Shown: positions 1-4,922 of the stretch, one piece after another | Position numbering within the stretch: position 1 is the first letter of the stretch | Layout of the letters: every line of letters begins with the position of its first letter | Notes under the pieces: generated by a model | Seen by the model: the letters and a program-made list of their open reading frames with translations, nothing else | Told to the model about the DNA's origin: nothing | The model's database searches: none | Assembly: GCA_021806355.1 (NCBI GenBank) | Contig: JAJZXT010000163.1 | Location: forward strand, 1 to 5,798 | Source: Thermoplasmata archaeon | GTDB taxonomy: Archaea; Thermoplasmatota; Thermoplasmata; Thermoplasmatales; Thermoplasmataceae | DNA length: 5,798 nucleotides | Direction: 5' to 3' | Program-made: the position numbers and the translations under genes

Positions 1-25
1 GTGGCGGGTTAATAGAAAATGTCTA

Positions 26-41
26 TAGTATCAAAAATTGA
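26..41 (+). repeat. Left copy of 16-bp inverted repeat flanking the operon
   Basis: The 16 bases TAGTATCAAAAATTGA are the exact reverse complement of 4764-4779, so the two copies face each other across the whole minus-strand operon. Its first 8 bases, TAGTATCA, are also one arm of the 16-bp palindrome at 4877-4892. It lies just beyond the operon's T-run. The role is unknown: it could be a regulator binding site shared with a neighbouring operon, or an element boundary. Confidence 0.6.
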
Positions 42-46
42 AAGAC

Positions 47-104
47 AAAAAAAGAGCCATGAGAGCCATGGTGTCCGGCTCCAACTCCTAGAAGGGCCGG
101 ACAC
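47..104 (-). terminator. Hairpin plus T7 run ending the long operon
   Basis: After the stop of the last gene, the minus-strand transcript contains a perfect 9-bp stem (GTGTCCGGC at 71-79 with GCCGGACAC at 96-104) around a 16-base loop. This is followed by two 9-base tandem units and then seven T residues (A run at 47-53 on the plus strand). The T-run starts about 17 bases after the stem, so this is not a textbook bacterial intrinsic terminator, but archaeal polymerases can stop on T-runs alone. Its place at the end of a nine-gene operon supports the call. Confidence 0.6.
53..70 (+). repeat. 9-bp tandem duplication inside the terminator
   Basis: AGAGCCATG occurs at 53-61 and again directly adjacent at 62-70. 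The duplication lies between the hairpin and the T-run of the putative terminator. It may be replication slippage or a short binding site. Confidence 0.6.
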
Positions 105-121
105 TGGGAGTGACCCTATGG

Positions 122-412
122 TCAAGGAGACAAATCTTTCATATTTTCAGTGGTTTTAAGCTTTGTGGGTATGCTCCTTAAGTGACTGTAAAGCCTTCTT
201 GTGTAATTGCCCCTCCGCTTCCCGTCATCCGCTTCTATAAGCCCCTCTGCCACAAGGTCAATTAATAGGTTTTTCATGTGTTGGACACTCATTTCCTTAT
301 AGAAAATCCGGCTATATTCCCCTGCGAAATATGCACAGGAACGGGGCAGATTTTCCCGTTCCACAAGCCAAAGAACGTTGATATGTTCCCTAATGTCTGG
401 GTCTATCGTCAT
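122..412 (-). CDS. Small winged-helix DNA-binding protein (96 aa)
   Basis: The last gene of the operon encodes 96 residues. The central part reads as a winged helix-turn-helix: a first helix around residues 8-18, a second around 25-38, a likely recognition helix at about 41-56 (MSVQHMKNLLIDLVAEGLI) and a basic wing at about 58-72 (rich in K, R, G and Y). The remainder is a charged tail. The shape fits MarR/ArsR-like folds, but no specific family is recognised. The ATG is preceded by GAGGGG, giving a GAGG core about 6 bases from the start. The gene overlaps the preceding 48-codon frame by 23 bases, suggesting coupled translation, and is followed by the terminator. A role as a transcription or copy-number regulator of the element is inferred from the fold and context only. 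Confidence 0.75.
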   Translation of the reverse strand: MTIDPDIREHINVLWLVERENLPRSCAYFAGEYSRIFYKEMSVQHMKNLLIDLVAEGLIEADDGKRRGNYTRRLYSHLRSIPTKLKTTENMKDLSP

Positions 413-536
413 TCTTCCCCTCTAACCAAACGACACTAGGGCTTATGCGATATTCGACTTTCTTACCCGTTATTTTTTCTTTTATCCAACAGGACAAGCC
501 AAAAAAGAGGTTGGAAATCCTGACTTTGAGAGTCAT
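390..536 (-). CDS. Very small overlapping protein (48 aa), possible third barrel-like paralogue
   Basis: This 48-codon frame fills the gap between its two neighbours. Its ATG overlaps the TGA of the upstream 68-residue gene in an ATGA junction, and AGAGGT lies 6 bases before the start, a good ribosome-binding site. It ends at TAG, overlapping the winged-helix gene by 23 bases. The segment GKKVEYRISPSVVWLEG near the C-terminus follows the pattern aromatic, K/R, I, P/S, three residues, I/V, L/V, then E, which also ends the cores of the 68- and 77-residue proteins. It may therefore be a shortened member of that family, although the first half shows no clear match. Because it is so short, coding is likely but not certain. 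Confidence 0.5.
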   Translation of the reverse strand: MTLKVRISNLFFGLSCWIKEKITGKKVEYRISPSVVWLEGKNDDRPRH

Positions 537-739
537 AGTTTTACCTCTGCCATGAGGATTTGGTTAGTTGGGATTTTAAATAAATCCCCACTGGTAGGGA
601 TTTCCAGACTGGTATGTTTCTGGGAGGAATAGACTAATTTTCCCTCTTTTGACCTGATAATCCTTGCATAAATCAGGACTGCTTTATGGCCAACATACTC
701 TTTCAGTTCGCTTTGTGGAATCATTTTATATTCTCTCAT
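533..739 (-). CDS. Small beta-rich protein (68 aa), paralogue of the gene upstream
   Basis: The 68-residue product resembles the 77-residue protein encoded just upstream. Shared landmarks are S/R-ELK-x-Y/F-V near the N-terminus, then VLI, and at the C-terminus Y/F-KIP-xxx-IL-xx-E-x-L. The alternating hydrophobic pattern and a loop containing SGD suggest a small five-stranded SH3-like barrel of the kind used by LSm and other nucleic-acid-binding proteins; this is inferred from pattern, not from a recognised domain. The ATG at 739 follows the preceding stop by 4 bases. GGAG lies 11 bases upstream, rather far, and an internal ATG at residue 6 is an alternative start. The gene ends in an ATGA overlap with the 48-codon gene. 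Confidence 0.7.
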   Translation of the reverse strand: MREYKMIPQSELKEYVGHKAVLIYARIIRSKEGKLVYSSQKHTSLEIPTSGDLFKIPTNQILMAEVKL

Positions 740-743
740 CTTC

Positions 744-977
744 TCATTTTCTCCATATTTTTCCGTTGTTTTCCAACGATTCTATTTTCAAAATTTTCTT
801 AATGGGAATTTTATAAGTTCGCCCGTTTGGACTGGATAGCCCCTCCATTATCATATTAGAGACGGACAATTTGCGAATATGTGCCCTTTTGCTCCTTTCC
901 TTCCTCTTCCCACAAAGGAACTGGATTAACACATCCTTGTTGACAAAAGACTTCAATTCTCGCATGTGTGCTTCCAT
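744..977 (-). CDS. Small basic beta-rich protein (77 aa), paralogue of the gene downstream
   Basis: A longer frame is open back to 1112, but the start at 977 is preferred. It has a perfect GGAGG exactly 8 bases upstream, and its ATG shares one base with the TAA of the preceding gene (TAATG). The longer version would overlap that gene by 136 bases. The product is basic, with KRKERSKRAH in the middle, and carries ELK-x-FV, VLI and YKIPIKKILKIESL, all matching the 68-residue protein that follows. The two are best read as a tandem duplication of a small barrel-like, possibly nucleic-acid-binding protein. No named family is recognised. Confidence 0.75.
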   Translation of the reverse strand: MEAHMRELKSFVNKDVLIQFLCGKRKERSKRAHIRKLSVSNMIMEGLSSPNGRTYKIPIKKILKIESLENNGKIWRK

Positions 978-1315
978 TACTCCGGCCTCCTTATCCTGAA
1001 ATGGATCAATGTCCGGGGATTGGCAGGGGAACCGGGGAACTTCAGAGTAAACATTGTTTTTAAGAAGTCCTGCTGCTCTGCTGTCTTCTCGGAGATTTGC
1101 CCGGATAACCATGCCTTGTATTCATCCGGGGAGAATTGCAGCTTTGCATATTCGTCAACCTTAAATCCCCAGTCTTTTAAGGCTTTCCAGACTGTTTCAA
1201 GAGAGGAATAACCGATTACCTGCTCAGGTTGGATAATTTGCTCTACTTGTATCACCCGTTCAAGTTGTTTCAATTCCTCTATTTCGAAAAAATCTTCCAG
1301 ATTTGCGAGAGTCAT
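977..1315 (-). CDS. Hypothetical acidic helical protein (112 aa)
   Basis: The 112-residue product is not recognised. It begins with an acidic, amphipathic stretch (about residues 6-35) containing the imperfect internal repeat VIQVEQIIQPEQVI. A compact segment rich in aromatics follows at about 38-70 (YSSLETVWKALKDWGFKVDE, then SPDEYKAWL), which looks helical and may mediate protein-protein contact. The tail after about residue 92 is basic and proline-containing. The start is well supported: GGAG lies 7 bases upstream of the ATG and the junction with the preceding stop is ATGA. The end overlaps the next start as TAATG. It lies in the replication operon, so an accessory role in element maintenance is plausible but unproven. 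Confidence 0.7.
   Translation of the reverse strand: MTLANLEDFFEIEELKQLERVIQVEQIIQPEQVIGYSSLETVWKALKDWGFKVDEYAKLQFSPDEYKAWLSGQISEKTAEQQDFLKTMFTLKFPGSPANPRTLIHFRIRRPE
986..990 (-). promoter_or_regulatory. Strong Shine-Dalgarno deciding the start of the 77-aa gene
   Basis: The minus strand reads AAGGAGG with the GGAGG core at 990-986, eight bases before the ATG at 977. It is the best ribosome-binding site in the window. It sits inside the end of the upstream 112-residue gene and is the main reason for rejecting the longer start at 1112. Confidence 0.8.
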
Positions 1316-1671
1316 GGCAATTCTCCGTTTTGAATTACTACCTCAAAAATCCCCAGAAATAGCGTGTCACCAAAACTGCACTTCCAGAAATGCCCTATTG
1401 CAGCCTCTTTTTCTTCATTACTACCATTTTTTAGGCTCGTAGATAGGCTCGGATATGGTAGTAATAAAATCGATTTGCATATCCCTATATAATTGTCGCA
1501 ATTCACTCGCAAATGGTTTAGTATGTGAACTGCGAATTTTGTATATTTCTGATATAGTTTTATTACTACCTTACTACCTTCCCTTATAGATATAGTATTA
1601 TGGCTTATTTTTGAGGTAGTAATTGAGGTAGTAATCAGGTAGTAATTAGGTAGTAATGGGACACTAATCAT
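1312..1671 (-). CDS. Low-complexity 119-aa reading frame overlying the TTACTACC repeat array
   Basis: The frame fits exactly between its neighbours. Its ATG overlaps the helicase stop (ATGA), its TGA overlaps the next ATG (ATGA), and GAGGT stands 7 bases before the start. These are strong signs of translation. The product is odd, however. Its N-terminal 40 residues are largely dictated by the DNA repeats (YYLITTSITTS, then GSKVVIKLY), it is rich in I, S, T, L and Y, and it matches no family I recognise. Two readings are possible: a real small protein whose gene doubles as an iteron region, or a non-protein origin that has stayed open because ribosomes are passed through it. I slightly favour translation, with the DNA sequence itself as the conserved function. 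Confidence 0.5.
   Translation of the reverse strand: MISVPLLPNYYLITTSITTSKISHNTISIREGSKVVIKLYQKYTKFAVHILNHLRVNCDNYIGICKSILLLPYPSLSTSLKNGSNEEKEAAIGHFWKCSFGDTLFLGIFEVVIQNGELP
1432..1451 (+). repeat. TAGGCTCG direct repeat inside the dyad
   Basis: TAGGCTCG occurs at 1432-1439 and 1444-1451, 12 bp apart, between the arms of the 11-bp inverted repeat at 1417-1427 and 1455-1465. It adds to the repeat structure of the candidate origin. Confidence 0.55.
1497..1534. repeat. Imperfect 10-bp dyad in the candidate origin
   Basis: CGCAATTCAC at 1497-1506 pairs with GTGAACTGCG at 1525-1534 with a single mismatch, leaving an 18-base loop. It lies between the inner dyad and the tandem TTACTACC pair. It could be a hairpin or a protein site, but the support is weak. 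Confidence 0.4.
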
Positions 1672-4229
1672 GGTAGAACCTCACTTATGTTCTTTATCGA
1701 AATTTCATAGACATAGACTGCCCCAGAGCCCAATTTCTTTGATTTTGTCCTGCCTTCGTTTTCAGCCTTCACTCCATCATCAGATGACTTTATATTGTTG
1801 ATAAAGTCTGAAGCGTTGGAATATGGCAATTTCAGCGGAGCAGTGAGAATTTTCAGGGCACTTGGTGTAAAGAAGATGTGGGTTCTATCCTTCTTGATTT
1901 CGACCTTGAAGGCTCCTTCAATCTTTGAACGGTATCTGTAAATCTTTGTTTTTTCATCTTTGAAATCATTGTATTTTTCTTCTGCCTGATTGACTCTGTC
2001 CCATTCCGCTATAAATTCCTGTGCAATTTCCATAGCGTTTGTGTCGGTAAAGTCTTCTTTTGGATCGTATTTTCTAAACTCCTTGATTCCATATTTCCTG
2101 CACACTGCATTTATGAGGTCCAAGACATAATTGACCCATTCATGACCGAACTCAAATTTGCCAACATCTTTTATGATGTCATCTATTGGCTTCTCCGCAA
2201 AGACTTCCTTAAAGATGTCGAACATGAAGCCCTGTGGTAATGAATCCCTGAACTTTAGGAAAGAAGCTTTATCGACTCTTGACCTTTCCAGAGGCCCGAA
2301 TCTAACGGTTATGAACCTGTTTGAGATTCCAAGGTCACCATCGACACGCATATTTGAATTAGTGCTAAAATTCAAGGCACTTAATCCCAGATATTCATTA
2401 TGGCTCTGGTCCCCTCTCCCTCTATCGCTAAAATATCTTGTCTGAGAATAGTTTTTCAGTTCATCAACGTGTGTTAGTAGCCATTTTTCGTCTATTTCAT
2501 CTATGTTCTTAGGCAGGTTATCCTGCTGTAGATGTTTGGAAAGCATGAAAGCTGATTTGACCCTCTCCTTTCCAAAATAATATTTTTGTACCGTCTGCCC
2601 ATATCCCTGCCCAACAAATGTCTCAATTATTGGCGTTTTACCTGTGTGTGATAGGCCCGGAAAGATAAGATAGGGCGTTTGAGTAATAAATTGGCTCCGT
2701 TCCTTGATGTCAGCGAATATGGGTGTAGGCAGGTTAAAACCGAGGCAAACCCTAAAACCATCAGGTGAAGTCGCTTTGTCCTGATAGTCGGAAAGGGCTT
2801 CTAAAATTCTCTTTAGATCATGATGGTCTGTAGGATCACATTTGATTATCCCATCCTTTACGTATATCGGGGATAGTGGGATTTCAACCATTTTCCCTGA
2901 TTTTTCCGCTTCTTCTACCCATGCGTCAAAAAGTTCTCTGATTTCCTGAACCTTTGATTGCGCTAGACTAAATCTTTGTCTCAATGCCGTAATTGCATCA
3001 TTTATGGTTAAGATGGATTCTTCACCGTTGAACCCGAATCTAAGGGCAGCCTTTCCATTGAAGATGACTGGCTCCCTGATATATCCCTTGTAATGGAAAA
3101 TTACACTTTCCTTCTCTTTCATTATTGGTTTGTCTTTGTTCATTCGCTTGTGTCGGTTGTCGTCATAGTCGAAGACTTCCCTAACAATACAGATACGCCC
3201 ATCCTCACCGTTGTATATTCGGCCCTTGAGGTTGTCAGATTTTGAGATTATAATCTCAATTCTATTCCTGCCTTCAAAAGCCTTCAAGATGGCTGCAATC
3301 AGCGATTTTGACAGGTCCCTTGTGACTCTATAATCCCTGTTATAGCAATCTGAAACGTATTTCTGGATGTCATTTGGATCATGTATCTGTCCATCGACAC
3401 AGGGATTATTTTGGTTAAAATTTAGAAGAAATGCTTCAGCATCTTCTCTGGGAATCCCATTTCTCTTGAATAGGACTGAAACACCTTCTATAATGGGCCT
3501 ATGAGACGTTGCATTTTCGGCCTTGTCTGTCCCCCATTCTTTCTGCAATGCCTCTGAAATCTCTTTCGATTCTCCACCAGTGAGTGTTTTAGGCTCTGCC
3601 TTTTGGATTGTGTTCTTGGCACTCCCTGAAGACTTGACCGAATCCTTTTCTTTTAGAACCTTCAAAAGCCAATCAGGGGCTTTGGCGATAGGATTTTCGA
3701 AAAACTCATACATTCCACCGCTTATATGATTCGAAGGGGCAGCGACAATATAACCATCCTGACCTCTAATGTCTATGCCTTTTTGCTTGATTCCATCAAC
3801 CACGAGGTCTGTGGTATTCCTGATTTCGAATTCGGGATATTTTAATATGAGATGAGAACCGCCTGACCCTGTTTTTTGTCCTGCTGTCTTTGGCAATTTT
3901 CCATATCTCTTGATTATGTTCTCGAATGCCTTCTCTCCGTCTATACCCGGCTTCTTGTCAAGGTCTATGACAAAAAACCCTGATTCCTCCCCGGTCCTTA
4001 TTCCTATGTTTGCATTCGGATTCTGATTAAACCATTCCGCGATCTGTTTCTTGTCGCCAGTTGCATCTTTAAGTCCGTTCTTTGTCAGGGGATGTTTGCC
4101 GGGACTCGTGCAGTTTTTTCCACATGAGCATTTGCCATTTTCAATACAATTCAAAGGAAGAACCTTGAAGCCCTTATCCGCATAGAATAGGGCTGCCTGA
4201 GTGCGACTGGTAAATAGTCTAGGTTCCAT
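1668..4229 (-). CDS. Primase-polymerase / SF3-type helicase replication protein (853 aa)
   Basis: This is the element's probable replication initiator, synthesising primers or DNA and unwinding the template. Residues about 11-195 form a bifunctional PrimPol domain: a cysteine cluster (C28, C34, C36, C40) before GKHP, the metal-binding pair D89/D91 in FFVIDLDKK, H126 in GSGGSHL, and D153 in GIDIRG. A helical PriCT-like linker follows (about 240-300), then a middle region of unknown role. The helicase ATPase spans about 515-690: Walker A GLSHTGKT (525-532), Walker B LLTHVDE (D589, E590), sensor N624 in NFSTN and a likely arginine finger R638 in SNRF. The C-terminus (about 760-853) may be a DNA-binding winged helix. 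The domain order matches the pRN1 ORF904 type. The ATG at 4229 is preferred (GAGG 3 bases upstream); a TTG at 4238, overlapping the previous stop, would give 856 residues. Confidence 0.93.
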   Translation of the reverse strand: MEPRLFTSRTQAALFYADKGFKVLPLNCIENGKCSCGKNCTSPGKHPLTKNGLKDATGDKKQIAEWFNQNPNANIGIRTGEESGFFVIDLDKKPGIDGEKAFENIIKRYGKLPKTAGQKTGSGGSHLILKYPEFEIRNTTDLVVDGIKQKGIDIRGQDGYIVAAPSNHISGGMYEFFENPIAKAPDWLLKVLKEKDSVKSSGSAKNTIQKAEPKTLTGGESKEISEALQKEWGTDKAENATSHRPIIEGVSVLFKRNGIPREDAEAFLLNFNQNNPCVDGQIHDPNDIQKYVSDCYNRDYRVTRDLSKSLIAAILKAFEGRNRIEIIISKSDNLKGRIYNGEDGRICIVREVFDYDDNRHKRMNKDKPIMKEKESVIFHYKGYIREPVIFNGKAALRFGFNGEESILTINDAITALRQRFSLAQSKVQEIRELFDAWVEEAEKSGKMVEIPLSPIYVKDGIIKCDPTDHHDLKRILEALSDYQDKATSPDGFRVCLGFNLPTPIFADIKERSQFITQTPYLIFPGLSHTGKTPIIETFVGQGYGQTVQKYYFGKERVKSAFMLSKHLQQDNLPKNIDEIDEKWLLTHVDELKNYSQTRYFSDRGRGDQSHNEYLGLSALNFSTNSNMRVDGDLGISNRFITVRFGPLERSRVDKASFLKFRDSLPQGFMFDIFKEVFAEKPIDDIIKDVGKFEFGHEWVNYVLDLINAVCRKYGIKEFRKYDPKEDFTDTNAMEIAQEFIAEWDRVNQAEEKYNDFKDEKTKIYRYRSKIEGAFKVEIKKDRTHIFFTPSALKILTAPLKLPYSNASDFINNIKSSDDGVKAENEGRTKSKKLGSGAVYVYEISIKNISEVLP

Positions 4230-4234
4230 GTGCC

Positions 4235-4480
4235 TCAAGCCCTCATTTTCAGGAGCCTATCGATTGTTGCCAATTCCCTGATAAAGTCGGCTGCTTCCAT
4301 TTCATCCGGCAAGTCCCTGATATAGCTTTTTGCAGGTTCGGGATAGCCATGCTCAATGGCAGCTTTCTTCATGTATCTAAAATCGACTTTTGGCATCCCG
4401 GCACTCCCAGAAATGGCGAATATCTGAAGAAAATGCGAAGACTTTTTAGCAACGGAGAGATTGTTAATCTGACCTGACAT
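4235..4480 (-). CDS. Small hypothetical protein between repressor and replicase (81 aa, start uncertain)
   Basis: The product is not recognised. Its C-terminal half is helical and charged (KSYIRDLPDEMEAADFIREL and onward), the N-terminal part more hydrophobic. The start is unclear. TTG at 4492 sits directly against AGGAG, which is too close. ATG at 4480 (81 residues) overlaps the repressor gene by 17 bases and has only a distant SD. ATG at 4396 (53 residues, beginning MPKVDFRYM) has GGGAG seven bases upstream, the best ribosome-binding site of the three, and would leave a 67-base gap. The end is firm: the TGA lies 5 bases before the replicase ATG. Position suggests an operon member acting with the repressor or replicase, but there is no direct evidence of function. 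Confidence 0.65.
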   Translation of the reverse strand: MSGQINNLSVAKKSSHFLQIFAISGSAGMPKVDFRYMKKAAIEHGYPEPAKSYIRDLPDEMEAADFIRELATIDRLLKMRA

Positions 4481-4670
4481 GGTTTGGCTCAACTCCTGCC
4501 TTGCTCGTCACCGGGTCTCGGATGTTCGCTGCATCCGGGCCCATTTTTTTAGCTAGCTCTTTTACTGCCATCCGAATTACTTCACTTGCTGAACAGTGTT
4601 TCATTTCCTGCAAATGTTGTATTTTCTCTTCTGTGGCTTCGTCTGTTGCGTAGGTTTTTACTATTGCCAT
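4464..4670 (-). CDS. Ribbon-helix-helix (CopG-like) repressor (68 aa)
   Basis: The first gene of the operon encodes 68 residues with the classic RHH pattern: a short N-terminal strand (AIVKTYATDE, residues 2-11), helix A (about 12-24, EKIQHLQEMKHC), a turn at C-SASE, and helix B (about 27-42, SEVIRMAVKELAKKM). Such proteins form dimers that insert a two-stranded sheet into the major groove of short palindromes. The tail after residue 43 is probably disordered. The position ahead of the PrimPol-helicase gene parallels copG before the rep gene in pRN1-type plasmids, where the repressor binds its own promoter to hold down copy number. A dyad at 4722-4743 next to the TATA-like box is the obvious candidate target. 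The SD is weak (AAGGG about 11 bases upstream). The name CopG is by family only. Confidence 0.85.
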   Translation of the reverse strand: MAIVKTYATDEATEEKIQHLQEMKHCSASEVIRMAVKELAKKMGPDAANIRDPVTSKAGVEPNHVRSD

Positions 4671-4712
4671 TATTTCGCATCCCTTTTTGATAACTAACTA
4701 AATTCATAATAA

Positions 4713-4720
4713 CATAAAAA
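4713..4720 (-). promoter_or_regulatory. TATA-like box of the replication operon
   Basis: The minus strand reads TTTTTATG at 4720-4713, about 45 bases ahead of the RHH start. Archaeal spacing would place transcription initiation near 4690, leaving a short leader that contains AAGGG. It is close to, but not, a consensus TATA box. The abutting dyad supports a regulated promoter here. Confidence 0.4.
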
Positions 4721-4721
4721 C

Positions 4722-4743
4722 CTAACGTGCGAACAATCGTTAG
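4722..4743. promoter_or_regulatory. Inverted repeat, probable RHH operator
   Basis: CTAACG (4722-4727) and CGTTAG (4738-4743) form a perfect 6-bp dyad with a 10-base spacer, centred about one turn upstream of the TATA-like box. A further CTAAC lies at 4694-4698 near the expected start of transcription. RHH proteins usually bind such short dyads in their own promoters, so autorepression is the likely role. Confidence 0.55.
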
Positions 4744-4763
4744 CAAACCGCTTTTTTCTAGGC

Positions 4764-4779
4764 TCAATTTTTGATACTA
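4764..4779 (+). repeat. Right copy of 16-bp inverted repeat flanking the operon
   Basis: TCAATTTTTGATACTA is the exact reverse complement of 26-41. It lies just upstream of the RHH promoter region. TGATACTA at 4772-4779 is the same half-site as in the palindrome at 4877-4892. Confidence 0.6.
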
Positions 4780-4805
4780 CTTTCAAAAATAAAAGAAAAA
4801 TCGAA

Positions 4806-4820
4806 CTGAATAATATTCAG
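4806..4820. promoter_or_regulatory. 15-bp palindrome in the control region
   Basis: CTGAATA-A-TATTCAG is a perfect palindrome with a single central base. It lies in the AT-rich intergenic region upstream of the replication operon, with no T-run beside it, so a protein operator is more likely than a terminator. Confidence 0.45.
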
Positions 4821-4870
4821 AAATGAAGTATTGGAAATGAAAAAAGTTAGAAAGTCCAAATGTGACTAAT

Positions 4871-4892
4871 AAAAAATGATACTATAGTATCA
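4871..4892 (-). terminator. Palindrome plus T6 downstream of the membrane-protein gene
   Basis: TGATACTATAGTATCA (4877-4892) is a perfect 16-bp palindrome. On the minus strand it is followed at once by six T residues, and it lies about 30 bases after the stop of the membrane-protein gene. As RNA it could fold into a 6-bp stem with a TATA loop, a weak AU-rich terminator. The half-site also occurs at 26-33 and 4772-4779, so it may instead be, or also be, a protein-binding site. Confidence 0.45.
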
Positions 4893-4922
4893 CTTTCATT
4901 TGAGTAAGATAAATCCATCTAA

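Larger units (their letters stand above)
1333..1656. repeat. Nine-copy TTACTACC / GGTAGTAA array, candidate iterons or origin
   Basis: The 8-mer TTACTACC is found on the plus strand at 1335, 1418, 1563 and 1571, and its complement GGTAGTAA at 1457, 1615, 1627, 1638 and 1649. The last four are spaced 12, 11 and 11 bp, about one helical turn, and 1563/1571 are directly tandem. The outer edges form an 18-bp perfect inverted repeat (1333-1350 with 1607-1624), and an 11-bp perfect inverted repeat lies inside it (1417-1427 with 1455-1465). AT-rich sequence at about 1580-1612 could unwind. I saw no copy of the 8-mer elsewhere in the window. Tandem sites in phase with the helix next to a replication gene are typical of initiator-binding iterons; a regulator binding array is the alternative. 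Confidence 0.7.

Noticed and set aside
71..104. tRNA end or integrase attachment site suggested by the 9-bp stem followed by CACCA on the minus strand
   Set aside because: No T-arm (GGTTCGAATCC-like) or anticodon arm can be found, and there is no integrase gene in the window; a terminator hairpin fits better.
978..1112. N-terminal extension of the 77-aa gene to 1112
   Set aside because: It would overlap the 112-aa gene by 136 bases, and the extra residues do not match the paralogue. GGAGG at 8 bases marks the ATG at 977.
966..1211. 81-codon plus-strand frame
   Set aside because: It lies opposite two minus-strand genes with coupled junctions and SDs, and the peptide is not protein-like.
1333..1656. 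CRISPR array
   Set aside because: The repeats are only 8-12 bp, occur in both orientations and have no regular spacers.
2158..2445. 95-codon plus-strand frame
   Set aside because: It is antisense to the helicase domain, whose motifs are intact; a codon shadow.
3523..3729. 68-codon plus-strand frame
   Set aside because: It is antisense to the linker after the PrimPol domain, with no SD or neighbouring gene support.
4582..4767. 61-codon minus-strand frame overlapping the RHH gene
   Set aside because: Alternative frame of a clear RHH gene that also spans the promoter and dyad; low-complexity, R/N-rich peptide.
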